Shown here in pieces: positions 26,008 to 34,015 of a stretch of DNA of 64,000 nucleotides. The position numbers were made by a program, and so were the translations under genes. The stretch covers positions 1,034,419 to 1,098,418 of the forward strand of contig CAJIZH010000003.1 of assembly GCA_905181875.1 (NCBI GenBank), given 5' to 3'. This DNA is from Flavobacteriales bacterium UBA6770 (lineage in GTDB: Bacteria; Bacteroidota; Bacteroidia; Flavobacteriales_G; Salibacteraceae). Within the stretch, counting starts at the first letter, position 1. The number at the start of each line of letters is the position of its first letter. Under the pieces are notes generated by a model, which did not search any database, was not told where the DNA came from, and saw nothing but the letters and a program-made list of their open reading frames with translations.

Positions 26008-27012
26008 ATGAGCAAGAAGTATAATGTTTTTGGAATAGGTAACGCTTTAGTGGATATTGTAACCGAAGTAGATGATCAATTTTTAGAGGATCACAACATT
26101 GAAAAAGGGTTGATGACACTAGTGGATGAAGAAAATCAAACCCGAATTTCAAGTGCCATAAATATGGGTTCGAGCAATATGAAGTGTGGTGGTTCAGCCG
26201 CTAATTCAATTATTGGCGTCGCACAATTTGGAGGTTCGAGTTATTATTCTTGTAAAGTTGCTAATGATGAATTGGGAGATTTTTATAGAAAAGATCTAAA
26301 AGCGAATGGCGTTCATACCAATCTTGATCATCAAGAATTGGAGTCAGGTATTACCGGGAAATGTTTGGTAATGACCTCAACAGATGCTTCTAGAACAATG
26401 AATACTTTTTTAGGCATCACTTCTGATTATTCTAGAGCAGAAATTGCTGAGGAAGCTCTTAAAGAGAGCGAATACCTTTACATCGAGGGCTATCTTGTCA
26501 CCTCGGAAAAGGGTCAAGATGCTATGAGGTATGCCAAAAAGTTAGCAGAAGAAAATGGTGTAAAAACAGCATTAACATTCTCTGATCCTTCTATGGTTAA
26601 GTATTTCAGGGACCAAATGGAATCTGTTGTTGGTGCAGGCGTTGATCTTTTGTTTTGTAATGAAGAAGAAGCGCTGCTCTATACTGGAACAGATAATCTT
26701 GAAGAAGCGCGAGAAGCATTAAAAAGAGGAGCAAAGCGTTTCGTTATAACACAGGGTGAAAATGGAGCGATGATTTATGACGGTGATACTTTTATCGATA
26801 TTGAACCTTATAAAGTAAGTGCTAAAGACACAAACGGAGCAGGCGACCTATTTGCAGGGGCTTTCCTCTACGGAATTACTAACGGAAGAAGTTACGCTGA
26901 TGCAGGAAAGTTAGCCTCCTTAGCGTCCTCTAAAGTAGTTTCTCAGTTTGGCCCTAGGTTGGAATCGCAGCAAGCTCAAGATATTATAAATCAATTGCAC
27001 CCTGCTCAATAG
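26008..27012 (+). CDS. PfkB family kinase, adenosine kinase-like
   Basis: A 334 aa ribokinase-fold sugar or nucleoside kinase. The N-terminus YNVFGIGNALVDIVTEVDD and MKCGGSAANSI form the substrate lid region. The C-terminal KDTNGAGDLFAGAFLYG holds the anion hole and catalytic Asp. FCNEEEALLYTG and FVITQGENGAMIYDGD are also family features. This form is usually annotated as adenosine kinase in Bacteroidota, though substrate cannot be fixed by sequence. The frame is open to 25948, but the upstream part contains the promoter box, so the ATG at 26008 is chosen. Confidence 0.85.
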   Translation: MSKKYNVFGIGNALVDIVTEVDDQFLEDHNIEKGLMTLVDEENQTRISSAINMGSSNMKCGGSAANSIIGVAQFGGSSYYSCKVANDELGDFYRKDLKANGVHTNLDHQELESGITGKCLVMTSTDASRTMNTFLGITSDYSRAEIAEEALKESEYLYIEGYLVTSEKGQDAMRYAKKLAEENGVKTALTFSDPSMVKYFRDQMESVVGAGVDLLFCNEEEALLYTGTDNLEEAREALKRGAKRFVITQGENGAMIYDGDTFIDIEPYKVSAKDTNGAGDLFAGAFLYGITNGRSYADAGKLASLASSKVVSQFGPRLESQQAQDIINQLHPAQ

Positions 27013-27272
27013 AGCTTGGTGCAAGTGCCATTATTGGAAGCGTATCCGTTGTTAACGTCACCTAGATTATAAAAAGAGTTACCTAAAACTTTATCATTTA
27101 GAAAAAGATGGTATTAGAGTATTCTATTTCTAGAATTTAAGCACTCATTGTATGCTTCTTTTTGAATTAAGAATTCTAGTGCGGAAAGTCTTTAGATAGC
27201 GCGATTAGGCCTAATTGGATAAATTTATAGAAGAATTTGTTTTTATAGCTCGGTGTAATATTCCTTAGAAAG

Positions 27273-27743
27273 TTAAAGTAATTTAGGCGCTTCTGCTTCG
27301 TAACCTGCGTCAGCCGGAAGGTTTTCTAATAAGGCAGCTGTAACAGCGAGTTCATCACAGCGTTCATTTTCTGGAATATTGGCGTGGCCTTTTACCCAAA
27401 CGAATTTTACGTGGTGAGTTGGAAATATTCGAAGGAAACGTCTCCATAAATCGACGTTTTTCTTTTGTTTGAATCCCTTTTTTTGCCAATTCCAGACCCA
27501 CTTTTTTTCTACCGCGTCAACAACGTATTTTGAATCTGAGTAGACTGTAACATCGTGGCTCTCGCCTTTCAATGATTCTAGGGCGATAATAACACCCAAT
27601 AACTCCATACGATTATTGGTTGTATGTCTGAATCCACCCGAGAGTTCTCGGCGGTGTGTACCCGACAGTAAGACAGCACCATAGCCCCCATTTCCAGGGT
27701 TTCCTTTGGCTGCTCCGTCAGTATATATAGTAATTGTAGCGAT
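27273..27743 (-). CDS. rnhA: Ribonuclease HI with non-canonical start codon
   Basis: Cleaves RNA in RNA-DNA hybrids. The protein begins in the ITIYTDGAAKGNPGNGGYGA region (catalytic Asp), followed by NNRMELLGVIIALE (Glu), TVYSDSKYVV (Asp) and ERCDELAV (Asp), so the DEDD set is complete and the length of about 156 aa is normal. Between the dxs stop codon at 27755-27753 and the first catalytic Asp there is no ATG, GTG or TTG. In-frame candidates are ATC at 27743 (giving MATITIYTDG) or ATT at 27734 (giving MTIYTDG). The frame is the same as that of dxs, just after its TAA. The first ATG, at 27608, lies after the first catalytic Asp and would remove it. Confidence 0.85.
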   Translation of the reverse strand: MATITIYTDGAAKGNPGNGGYGAVLLSGTHRRELSGGFRHTTNNRMELLGVIIALESLKGESHDVTVYSDSKYVVDAVEKKWVWNWQKKGFKQKKNVDLWRRFLRIFPTHHVKFVWVKGHANIPENERCDELAVTAALLENLPADAGYEAEAPKLL

Positions 27744-27752
27744 AACTCTAGC

Positions 27753-29684
27753 TTAGCCCGCTAAAGTATGTGCTTTTTTGGAGAGAAGGGCTTGCGCCGA
27801 TTCTACCATTGCCTGTGCATCGTAATTACACTCTCGATACAATTCTTTTTGCGTACCATGCTCTACAATACGATCGGGAATCCCAAGTCTTTTTATTTTA
27901 GAAGAGTAACCATGATCTGCCATAAACTCAACAATAGCACTTCCAATCCCTCCGTCAAGACAACCATCTTCAACAGTAATTATTTTATTGAATTTTCCAA
28001 ATACCTCGTGAAGCATAACCTCATCCAGCGGTTTTGCAAATCGCATATCGTAGTGTGCTGCAGAGATTCCTTTTTCTTCCAATGTTTTGCAGGCGTCAGA
28101 AGCTAAATTTCCTATTGGACCAAAAGATAATATAGCTAAGTCTTCTCCAGCTTTTACTTTTCTTCCAGTTCCGACCTTTATCTCTTTAAATGGTTTTTTC
28201 CAATCGGTCATAACGCCATTTCCTCTAGGGTAACGTATCACCCATGGAGCGGCGTTTTTATCCAATTGACCTGTATACATAAGATTTCGTAATTCCACTT
28301 CATTCATAGGAGAAGAAACAATCATATTTGGAATACAACGCATAAACGGAATGTCATAATTCCCATGGTGTGTAGGTCCGTCGGCACCAACTAATCCGGC
28401 TCTGTCCAAACAAAATACAACGTGTAAATCTTGTATAGCGACATCATGAACAACAGAATCGTATGCACGTTGCATAAATGAACTGTAGATGTTGCAGAAT
28501 GGTATCAACCCTTGAGTTGCCATTCCTGCTGAGAATGTTACCGCATGTTGCTCTGCAATACCTACGTCAAATGCTCGTTCAGGCATTGCTTCCATCATAA
28601 ACTTGAGCGAAGAACCAGATGGCATAGCAGGTGTAACACCCATTATTTTATCGTTTTTTTCGGCCAATTCAATAATGGAGTGACCAAATACGTCTTGGTA
28701 TTTTGGTGGCTGTGGGCTCTTTGGAATCACTTTTACAATTTCGCCGGTCTCTTTGTTGAATAATCCCGGAGCATGCCATGTAGTTGGGCTTCCTTCTTCT
28801 GCAGGCACATAACCTTTTCCTTTAGTTGTAAGGCAATGCAAAATTTTCGGACCTGGTATGTCTTTTAAATCTTCTAAAACCTTTTTTACTCGTATCGTAT
28901 CATGGCCATCAATTGGTCCAAAATATCTCCATTTAAGTGACTCGAAGTAATTAGAGTTTTCTAATAATGAGTGCTTTACGGCGTTTTCAACTCTAGCAGC
29001 TATTTCTTGAGCATTAGGGCCGAATTTCGAGATTTTCCCTAGTAAATGCCATAATTCATCTTTTACTTTATTGTAAGTATGAGAAGTACTTATATCGGTT
29101 AAGTATTCTTTTAGAGCACCAACATTTGGATCGATTGACATACAGTTATCGTTCAACACCACAATCATGTTGGTGTTAGCAACTCCACCATGATTCAGAC
29201 CTTCAAATGCTAAACCTGCAGTCATGGCACCATCACCAATGATAGCAATGTGCTGAGTATCTAACTCTCCTTTATGTTTGTTGGCAACCGACATTCCCAA
29301 AGCGGCTGAAATAGATGTACTAGAGTGTCCAACTCCCATTGCATCGTATTTGCTTTCTTTTCTTTTAGGGAATCCGCTTAAACCTTTATAAATTCGGTTG
29401 GTATGAAAAGTATCTCTCCGACCAGTTAGGATTTTATGGCCGTAAGCTTGATGTCCAACATCCCAAACCAATTGATCTTTGGGCGTATTAAAAACGTAGT
29501 GCAATGCAACAGTTAATTCAACAACCCCTAAGCTAGCACCAAAGTGACCACCTCGTTTTGATACTAAATCAATTATGTAATCTCTTAATTCAAAAGCAAT
29601 TTGAGGAAGATCTTCCTCATTGAATTTCTTTAGGTCGTCAGGAGAGTTAATCTGACTAAGAAGTGGACCCGATTTAATTTCCAT
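27753..29684 (-). CDS. dxs: 1-deoxy-D-xylulose-5-phosphate synthase
   Basis: Thiamine-diphosphate enzyme that joins pyruvate and glyceraldehyde 3-phosphate, the first step of the MEP isoprenoid pathway, also feeding thiamine and pyridoxal synthesis. At 643 aa it is full length. It shows WDVGHQAYGHKILTGR, the ThDP-binding GDGAMTAGLAFEGLNH...NDN segment, DVGIAEQHAVTFSAGMA (catalytic Glu and His), and LDRAGLVGADGPTHHG. A TATATTTG box lies 21 bases upstream of the ATG. rnhA is immediately downstream, so its translation may depend on ribosomes finishing dxs. Confidence 0.98.
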   Translation of the reverse strand: MEIKSGPLLSQINSPDDLKKFNEEDLPQIAFELRDYIIDLVSKRGGHFGASLGVVELTVALHYVFNTPKDQLVWDVGHQAYGHKILTGRRDTFHTNRIYKGLSGFPKRKESKYDAMGVGHSSTSISAALGMSVANKHKGELDTQHIAIIGDGAMTAGLAFEGLNHGGVANTNMIVVLNDNCMSIDPNVGALKEYLTDISTSHTYNKVKDELWHLLGKISKFGPNAQEIAARVENAVKHSLLENSNYFESLKWRYFGPIDGHDTIRVKKVLEDLKDIPGPKILHCLTTKGKGYVPAEEGSPTTWHAPGLFNKETGEIVKVIPKSPQPPKYQDVFGHSIIELAEKNDKIMGVTPAMPSGSSLKFMMEAMPERAFDVGIAEQHAVTFSAGMATQGLIPFCNIYSSFMQRAYDSVVHDVAIQDLHVVFCLDRAGLVGADGPTHHGNYDIPFMRCIPNMIVSSPMNEVELRNLMYTGQLDKNAAPWVIRYPRGNGVMTDWKKPFKEIKVGTGRKVKAGEDLAILSFGPIGNLASDACKTLEEKGISAAHYDMRFAKPLDEVMLHEVFGKFNKIITVEDGCLDGGIGSAIVEFMADHGYSSKIKRLGIPDRIVEHGTQKELYRECNYDAQAMVESAQALLSKKAHTLAG

Positions 29685-29705
29685 AATTTAGAGTATTCTA
29701 GACGG

Positions 29706-29713
29706 CAAATATA
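29706..29713 (-). promoter_or_regulatory. -7 box (TATATTTG) for dxs-rnhA
   Basis: Minus-strand TAnnTTTG match 21 bases before the dxs ATG. Confidence 0.55.
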
Positions 29714-29778
29714 CGATTTACCTATTCTTTGAAATTATAATACAATTCTTAAGCTAATCGGTTCATTTTTATAATATT

Positions 29779-30585
29779 GTGCACAGGAAAAACACAACCA
29801 AAAGTCGTCTCACATCAATAACTCTGTTTTTAACATATTTTTTATTTGGGCAACCAGAGACAATTTGGCTATTTGATTCGCTTTCTCCACATGTATCGGA
29901 AAATATGCAAGTATCAAAACAGAAGCCCGAGATGAAGCATGGAATTTACAGACACTTCTACAAAGACAAACTCATGGTCAAATGTCATTACCATCCAGGC
30001 AAAGAGCCCAGTTTGGCGAGATGAAGCTAAAAGAAAGGCAATGTTCAAGGTTTTGATTAAGCTTGATTACTTCGGAGTAGTATCTTCTGAAGATTATATA
30101 AGAACCTTTAATGGCAAGTCTAAGTTTCCATTTCAAAATTTAGTGAATTCATACAAGTTTTGGAATCCTGATATAGAAGAGAACTTACCCGAAATTTCAA
30201 ATTTGGTCCACAGTATTCCTGTTTGGGAGTTTGTTTTAGGAAAATGACTCCATGACTCGCTCATTTAAGGCCTGCAGGCTTCAATGATATTCCTGAGGAA
30301 TTTGAATTATCGGCAGGCGCATTTTTAACTAGCAGCATGTGGAGGCGAAAAGGCGACCCAGAAACCTTTCCACCAGGGGTTTATTTGATGCGTATGGAAC
30401 TTGGGTATTTTAGTGAGTTAATGTCAAGTGATTTGATATGGAAATTAGGAACGGAACAAGATCGTCAAATGGAGTTGATTCCGGTAACTTATAGTTTCTT
30501 TAACCCTGCGATGGAAAACTATCTTCCTGTTTCAAGGTCTGATCTTTTTACGATTGGAGCTAAGGTGCATTATCTATGCAAATGA
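29779..30585 (+). pseudogene. Decayed exported-protein gene of unknown function
   Basis: Three protein-like fragments in different plus-strand frames lie end to end: 29779-30024 begins with a basic, hydrophobic signal-like stretch (LTSITLFLTYFLFG), 29939-30247 continues with DEAKRKAMFKVLIKLDYFG, and about 30290-30585 ends with FSELMSSDLIWKLGTEQDRQ and FTIGAKVHYLCK. Overlapping frames imply at least two frameshifts in one former gene of about 265 codons. I do not recognise the family. Its 3' end overlaps the convergent trxA by 12 bases. Confidence 0.5.
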
Positions 30586-30870
30586 AGCTAATTGCTTAAT
30601 TATTTCACCTTTCTGCAACACTCCTGATTGCCTCCACACTGATTTACCGTCTTTAAATAACATCAGCGTTGGTACTCCACGAATTTGAAACTTATCCGCT
30701 AAAGCAGGGTTTTTATCCACGTCAATTTTTATCACCCTTACCTTACCGTCAAGTTCTTTTGCAACTTCTTGAATAATGGGCGATAGCACTTTACAAGGGC
30801 CGCACCAATCTGCATGAAAGTCAATTAATACGGGTTTATCTCCATTTACTATTTCCGTGAAAGACGCCAT
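30574..30870 (-). CDS. trxA: Thioredoxin
   Basis: Cytosolic thiol-disulfide reductase of 98 aa. The active site is DWCGPCKVLSP, preceded by VLIDFHA, and the cis-proline loop reads RGVPTLMLF. No signal peptide is present, unlike the rhodanese upstream. The ATG lies 2 bases after the stop of a 41-codon ORF. Through two TAATG overlaps this connects to the rhodanese gene, so it is probably the last gene of a four-ORF operon. Confidence 0.96.
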   Translation of the reverse strand: MASFTEIVNGDKPVLIDFHADWCGPCKVLSPIIQEVAKELDGKVRVIKIDVDKNPALADKFQIRGVPTLMLFKDGKSVWRQSGVLQKGEIIKQLASFA

Positions 30871-30872
30871 AA

Positions 30873-30998
30873 TTAGTTGAGTTTATACGTACTGAATTTC
30901 ACTGTCCATACTATGCGTAAGTCATTCAATCTATAATTAACGGCTTTATCCATTGGGTCGGAGTTTATTGTTATAACTATTTTTTTCGCTTTTACCAT
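30873..30998 (-). CDS. Small ORF (41 aa) between the broken lipoprotein ORF and trxA
   Basis: It starts with an ATG overlapping the stop of the preceding ORF as TAATG, and ends 2 bases before trxA. The product begins MVKAKKIVITINSDPMDKAV and is basic. No family is recognised. The tight coupling on both sides argues for translation, but it could equally be the tail of the broken gene upstream, displaced by a frameshift. Confidence 0.4.
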   Translation of the reverse strand: MVKAKKIVITINSDPMDKAVNYRLNDLRIVWTVKFSTYKLN

Positions 30999-31336
30999 TA
31001 ACTTAATAAGCTGCTTTTCCCCTTGCTTAGTTTGTTAAGAGAGTTTCTCTTTTTCAGTGAAACGCGCTGAATAGAGACATTATTGACCTCAGCAACAGAG
31101 TTAATTGTTGGGTTAGCCTTGAGTTGACAAGCAGAAACATCACCGTCCATGCTTTTGAAGGAAATTTGAGTATTTAGTTCATTTGAAAGTGATCCAAAAC
31201 CGAATTTTATCATTGACTCCTGTATTTAAGATGGTGATAATCTCTCAGTTCCGGAAAGTAAAGGAAGTAGGTTTTCTTTATTGTTTCCGCAATTCAAAAT
31301 CACGGAAATAAGGATCACGATTAAATCATGACTCAT
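30998..31336 (-). pseudogene. Small lipoprotein ORF interrupted by one in-frame stop codon
   Basis: A 113-codon frame starts with an ATG that overlaps the rhodanese stop as TAATG. The first 36 codons read like a lipoprotein (hydrophobic LIVILISVILNC followed by GNNKE). A TAA at 31228-31226 interrupts it, then the same frame continues for 75 codons with a segment DGDVSACQLKANPTINSVA and ends at 30998, where a further ATG overlaps the stop. The frame is kept across the stop, so a single nonsense mutation, or two separate small genes (second start ATG at 31213), would explain it. No family recognised. Confidence 0.5.
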
Positions 31337-31731
31337 TACTTTTCTACTGGATAGCCAGCATCTTTCCAACTGTCGAATCCGCCCATCATATTATAGACTT
31401 TAGTAAAACCGGCTTTTGCAAGTTTTTCAGATGCATTTGCGCTGCGTCCACCTTTTTTGCAGTAAACATAGACAGGATCATTTTTATCAAGAGATTTTAT
31501 TTTTTTTAAAAAATCCGGTTGAGTAATGTCAATATTTTGAGCACCCTTTATAAAACCTTCTCCAACTTCATCTGCTGTTCTAACATCTAGAATTACTCCG
31601 GGCTGCTCAGCTATTAGCTGTTTCATTTGTTCGGTTTCAACATCATTAATTCGTTTTTGGTTTTGGCTTTGATTGTTTCCGCAAGCAATAAAAAATAAGC
31701 TGCTCATTAATAAAGTAAATACAGTTTTCAT
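31336..31731 (-). CDS. Rhodanese-like domain lipoprotein
   Basis: A 131 aa single-domain rhodanese with lipoprotein signal (SSLFFIACG, Cys about 17), so probably on the periplasmic side of a membrane. The domain contains VILDVRTADEVGEGFIKGAQNIDI and the active-site loop VYCKKGGRSANA, in which Cys is the sulfur- or persulfide-carrying residue, followed by GFTKVYNMMGGFDSW. It is the first ORF of a dense cluster leading to thioredoxin, which fits a thiol or sulfane-sulfur redox role, by inference. Confidence 0.9.
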   Translation of the reverse strand: MKTVFTLLMSSLFFIACGNNQSQNQKRINDVETEQMKQLIAEQPGVILDVRTADEVGEGFIKGAQNIDITQPDFLKKIKSLDKNDPVYVYCKKGGRSANASEKLAKAGFTKVYNMMGGFDSWKDAGYPVEK

Positions 31732-31799
31732 AAAGTTTTTTATTTATTGCAATTGTACAAATTAATGCTTTTGAAAATGAATAACAAGAGTCACAAAAC

Positions 31800-32465
31800 T
31801 TAGTGTATCGTCATGATTTCTGAGAGATCCTTACGCTTAATGTCGGGCACCAAAGTACCTTTTGCAGGATAGCCGACAGGGATTAGTAAGTATGCTCTTT
31901 CGTTTTTTGGTCGCTCCAAAATTTCTGCGAGAAAATTCATAGGACTTGGTGTGTGAGTTAAAGAAACTAGGCCCGCAACAGTAATTGCATTTAAGAGCAT
32001 ACCAGTTGCAATTCCGACCGATTCATTAACATAGTAGTTGGTCGCTTTACCATCAGTGGTAGCTTCATAAACTTCTTTAAAAACTACAATTAACCAAGGA
32101 GCAACTTCCAAGAAAGGTTTAATGTGGTTAGTGCCGAATTTTCTCAAGTCTTCTAACCAAGCCTCACTCATCCTACCATGATAATTCTCGTACTCTTCTT
32201 TTTCTGCAGCTTCTCTAATTTTTGATTTTATTAGCGGGTTTTGAACGGCACAAAAATGCCAAGGCTGTTTGTGCGCTCCACTAGGAGCCGTGCCAGCGGT
32301 TTTAATTATGGACTCAACAATGGCTTTAGGAACAGGCTTGGTAGAGAAAGTTCTTACCGTTCTACGGCTGTTGCACAGCTCATAAAATGCATTACACGAA
32401 CTTGCAGATTGTTCTTCGTCTAATTCTTTAAAGTTAAGTGGTATGAAAGAATCGGAATGTTGCAT
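31800..32465 (-). CDS. Nitroreductase-fold flavoprotein, iodotyrosine deiodinase-like
   Basis: FMN enzyme of about 221 aa. RRTVRTFSTKPVP and TAGTAPSGAHKQPWHF are the nitroreductase FMN-binding segments. EEYENYHGRMSEAWLEDLRKFGTN matches the Glu/Tyr/Lys lid that binds the halotyrosine zwitterion in iodotyrosine deiodinases, and SLTHTPSPMNFL and LLIPVGYPA complete the family. Bacterial homologues are known to dehalogenate halotyrosines in vitro; the physiological substrate here is unknown. The frame is open to a GTG at 32486, but the ATG at 32465 fits the family length. It is divergent from purN. Confidence 0.83.
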   Translation of the reverse strand: MQHSDSFIPLNFKELDEEQSASSCNAFYELCNSRRTVRTFSTKPVPKAIVESIIKTAGTAPSGAHKQPWHFCAVQNPLIKSKIREAAEKEEYENYHGRMSEAWLEDLRKFGTNHIKPFLEVAPWLIVVFKEVYEATTDGKATNYYVNESVGIATGMLLNAITVAGLVSLTHTPSPMNFLAEILERPKNERAYLLIPVGYPAKGTLVPDIKRKDLSEIMTIH

Positions 32466-32516
32466 TTTTGCTGCTAAGGTAAACACTATTTCAATTTAAA
32501 GAAGACCAATTTTAAT

Positions 32517-33089
32517 ATGAAAAGGATTGCAATTTTCGCATCGGGAGAAGGAAGTAATGCTCAGAAAATTATGGAGCACTTCAAAGATCATTCGGTAATT
32601 GAAATTGGCTTAATAATTAGCAATAAGGAAAATGCGGGTGTTTTTAAGCATGCCAAAAACTTTCAAGTGCGCAGCATTGTGCTATCCAAAGCTCAAATCA
32701 AGAACCCTTCTGAAATAATAGAGTTACTCAACGAAAACAATATTGACATAATTATTTTGGCTGGATATCTTAAGAAAATTCCTGACGAATTAATAAAAGC
32801 TTATCCCAGTAAGATTTTGAACATTCACCCAGCTCTTCTTCCAAAATATGGAGGAAAAGGAATGTATGGGCTCAATGTGCATAAGGCGGTAAAAGCAAAT
32901 GCAGATTTAGTTAGTGGACCAACGATTCATCTAGTGAATGAAGAATACGATAAAGGACAAATACTTTTTCAGAAGGAAGTTCAATTAATGAACACTGATG
33001 CTCCAGAAGAAATTGCTGCTAAGGTTCTTAAGGTAGAGCATGCTGAATATGCGAAGGTCATAGAAGGCTATGTAAAATCAACACTATAA
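32517..33089 (+). CDS. purN: Phosphoribosylglycinamide formyltransferase
   Basis: Folate-dependent GAR transformylase of purine synthesis, 190 aa. The N-terminus RIAIFASGEGSNAQKIMEHF binds the phosphate of GAR. IILAGYLKKIP and the catalytic NIHPALLPKYGGKGMYG segment (Asn, His) are present, as is the later DKGQILFQKEV with the catalytic Asp. The gene is divergent from the nitroreductase across a gap of about 50 bases and appears to be a single-gene unit. Confidence 0.96.
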   Translation: MKRIAIFASGEGSNAQKIMEHFKDHSVIEIGLIISNKENAGVFKHAKNFQVRSIVLSKAQIKNPSEIIELLNENNIDIIILAGYLKKIPDELIKAYPSKILNIHPALLPKYGGKGMYGLNVHKAVKANADLVSGPTIHLVNEEYDKGQILFQKEVQLMNTDAPEEIAAKVLKVEHAEYAKVIEGYVKSTL

Positions 33090-33149
33090 GCGGCTTTATT
33101 AATTGATAAAAAGAACCCTAAAATACTATACAGGCATATTAGACATACT

Positions 33150-33157
33150 TAAATTTG
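33150..33157 (+). promoter_or_regulatory. -7 box (TAAATTTG) for the mscS-DUF3078-GH3 operon
   Basis: TAnnTTTG match 21 bases upstream of the mscS ATG. Confidence 0.55.
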
Positions 33158-33178
33158 TAGAAAGTAATAAATGAAATT

Positions 33179-33997
33179 ATGGATTTAAACTTATCTAACT
33201 ATTCGGATACCATTTATGAAATGGGAATTCAATTCGGAACTAAAATAGTGGCCTGCGCTGCGGTGCTTGTGATTGGCTTTTGGCTAGTTGGAAGTATGAT
33301 GAAAGTGATTAAAAAAGGCTTTGATAAAAGAGGTATTGATGAGTCTTTAAATCCTTTTTTACTTGGAATTATTAGTTCATTATTAAAGGTGCTTATAGTT
33401 ATCAGTGCGCTGGGTGTTTTGGGAATTGAAATGACTTCATTTATTGCTATTCTTGGAGCTGCTGGTTTGGCCGTGGGGATGGCTCTATCTGGTACGTTGA
33501 GCAATTTTGCTGGCGGTGTTATGATTTTAATTTTTCAGCCATTTAAAGTTGGCGATTATATAGAAGCTCAAGGATATTCAGGATCGGTTAAAGAAATAGG
33601 TGTTTTTAATACCATTATGAACACTCCTGATAATAAAACGATTGTTATTCCTAACGGTGGATTATCTTCAGGTTCAATGGTGAATTATTCAACGGAACTA
33701 ACACGAAGGATTGATTGGACAGTTGGTATTGGGTATGGAGACGATTACGATAAAGCAAAAGCAGTATTAGATAAATTTATTGCTGAAGATGCTAGAATCT
33801 TAAAAGACCCGACCCATTTTATTGCGCTGCATGCACTAGCGGAGAGCTCTGTAAACATTACAGTAAGAGCTTGGGTAAATGCCCCAGATTATTGGGGTGT
33901 ATATTTCCAAATGAATGAAAAAATATACAAGAATTTTGGCATTGAAGGTCTAAACATTCCTTTTCCACAAATAGACGTTCACGTTCACAATTCATAA
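33179..33997 (+). CDS. mscS: Small-conductance mechanosensitive channel (MscS family)
   Basis: Inner-membrane tension-gated channel that protects against osmotic downshock. The 272 aa protein has three transmembrane segments (near 20-40, 60-80 and 90-115). The pore helix region GAAGLAVGMALSGTLSNFAGG is the MscS signature, followed by the beta domain (FKVGDYIEAQGYSGSVKEIG) and an alpha/beta C-terminal domain. DUF3078 follows 18 bases later and GH3 after that. Confidence 0.95.
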   Translation: MDLNLSNYSDTIYEMGIQFGTKIVACAAVLVIGFWLVGSMMKVIKKGFDKRGIDESLNPFLLGIISSLLKVLIVISALGVLGIEMTSFIAILGAAGLAVGMALSGTLSNFAGGVMILIFQPFKVGDYIEAQGYSGSVKEIGVFNTIMNTPDNKTIVIPNGGLSSGSMVNYSTELTRRIDWTVGIGYGDDYDKAKAVLDKFIAEDARILKDPTHFIALHALAESSVNITVRAWVNAPDYWGVYFQMNEKIYKNFGIEGLNIPFPQIDVHVHNS

Positions 33998-34015
33998 AAA
34001 ATTCAATTTAAGAAC

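Noticed and set aside
27013..27272. Small RNA or gene between the PfkB kinase and rnhA
   Set aside because: No hairpin with T run, promoter box or coding pattern was convincing in these 260 bases.
30998..31336. Selenocysteine or other programmed recoding at the internal TAA
   Set aside because: Selenocysteine uses TGA, and no stem-loop of that kind is evident behind the TAA. A nonsense mutation or two genes is simpler.
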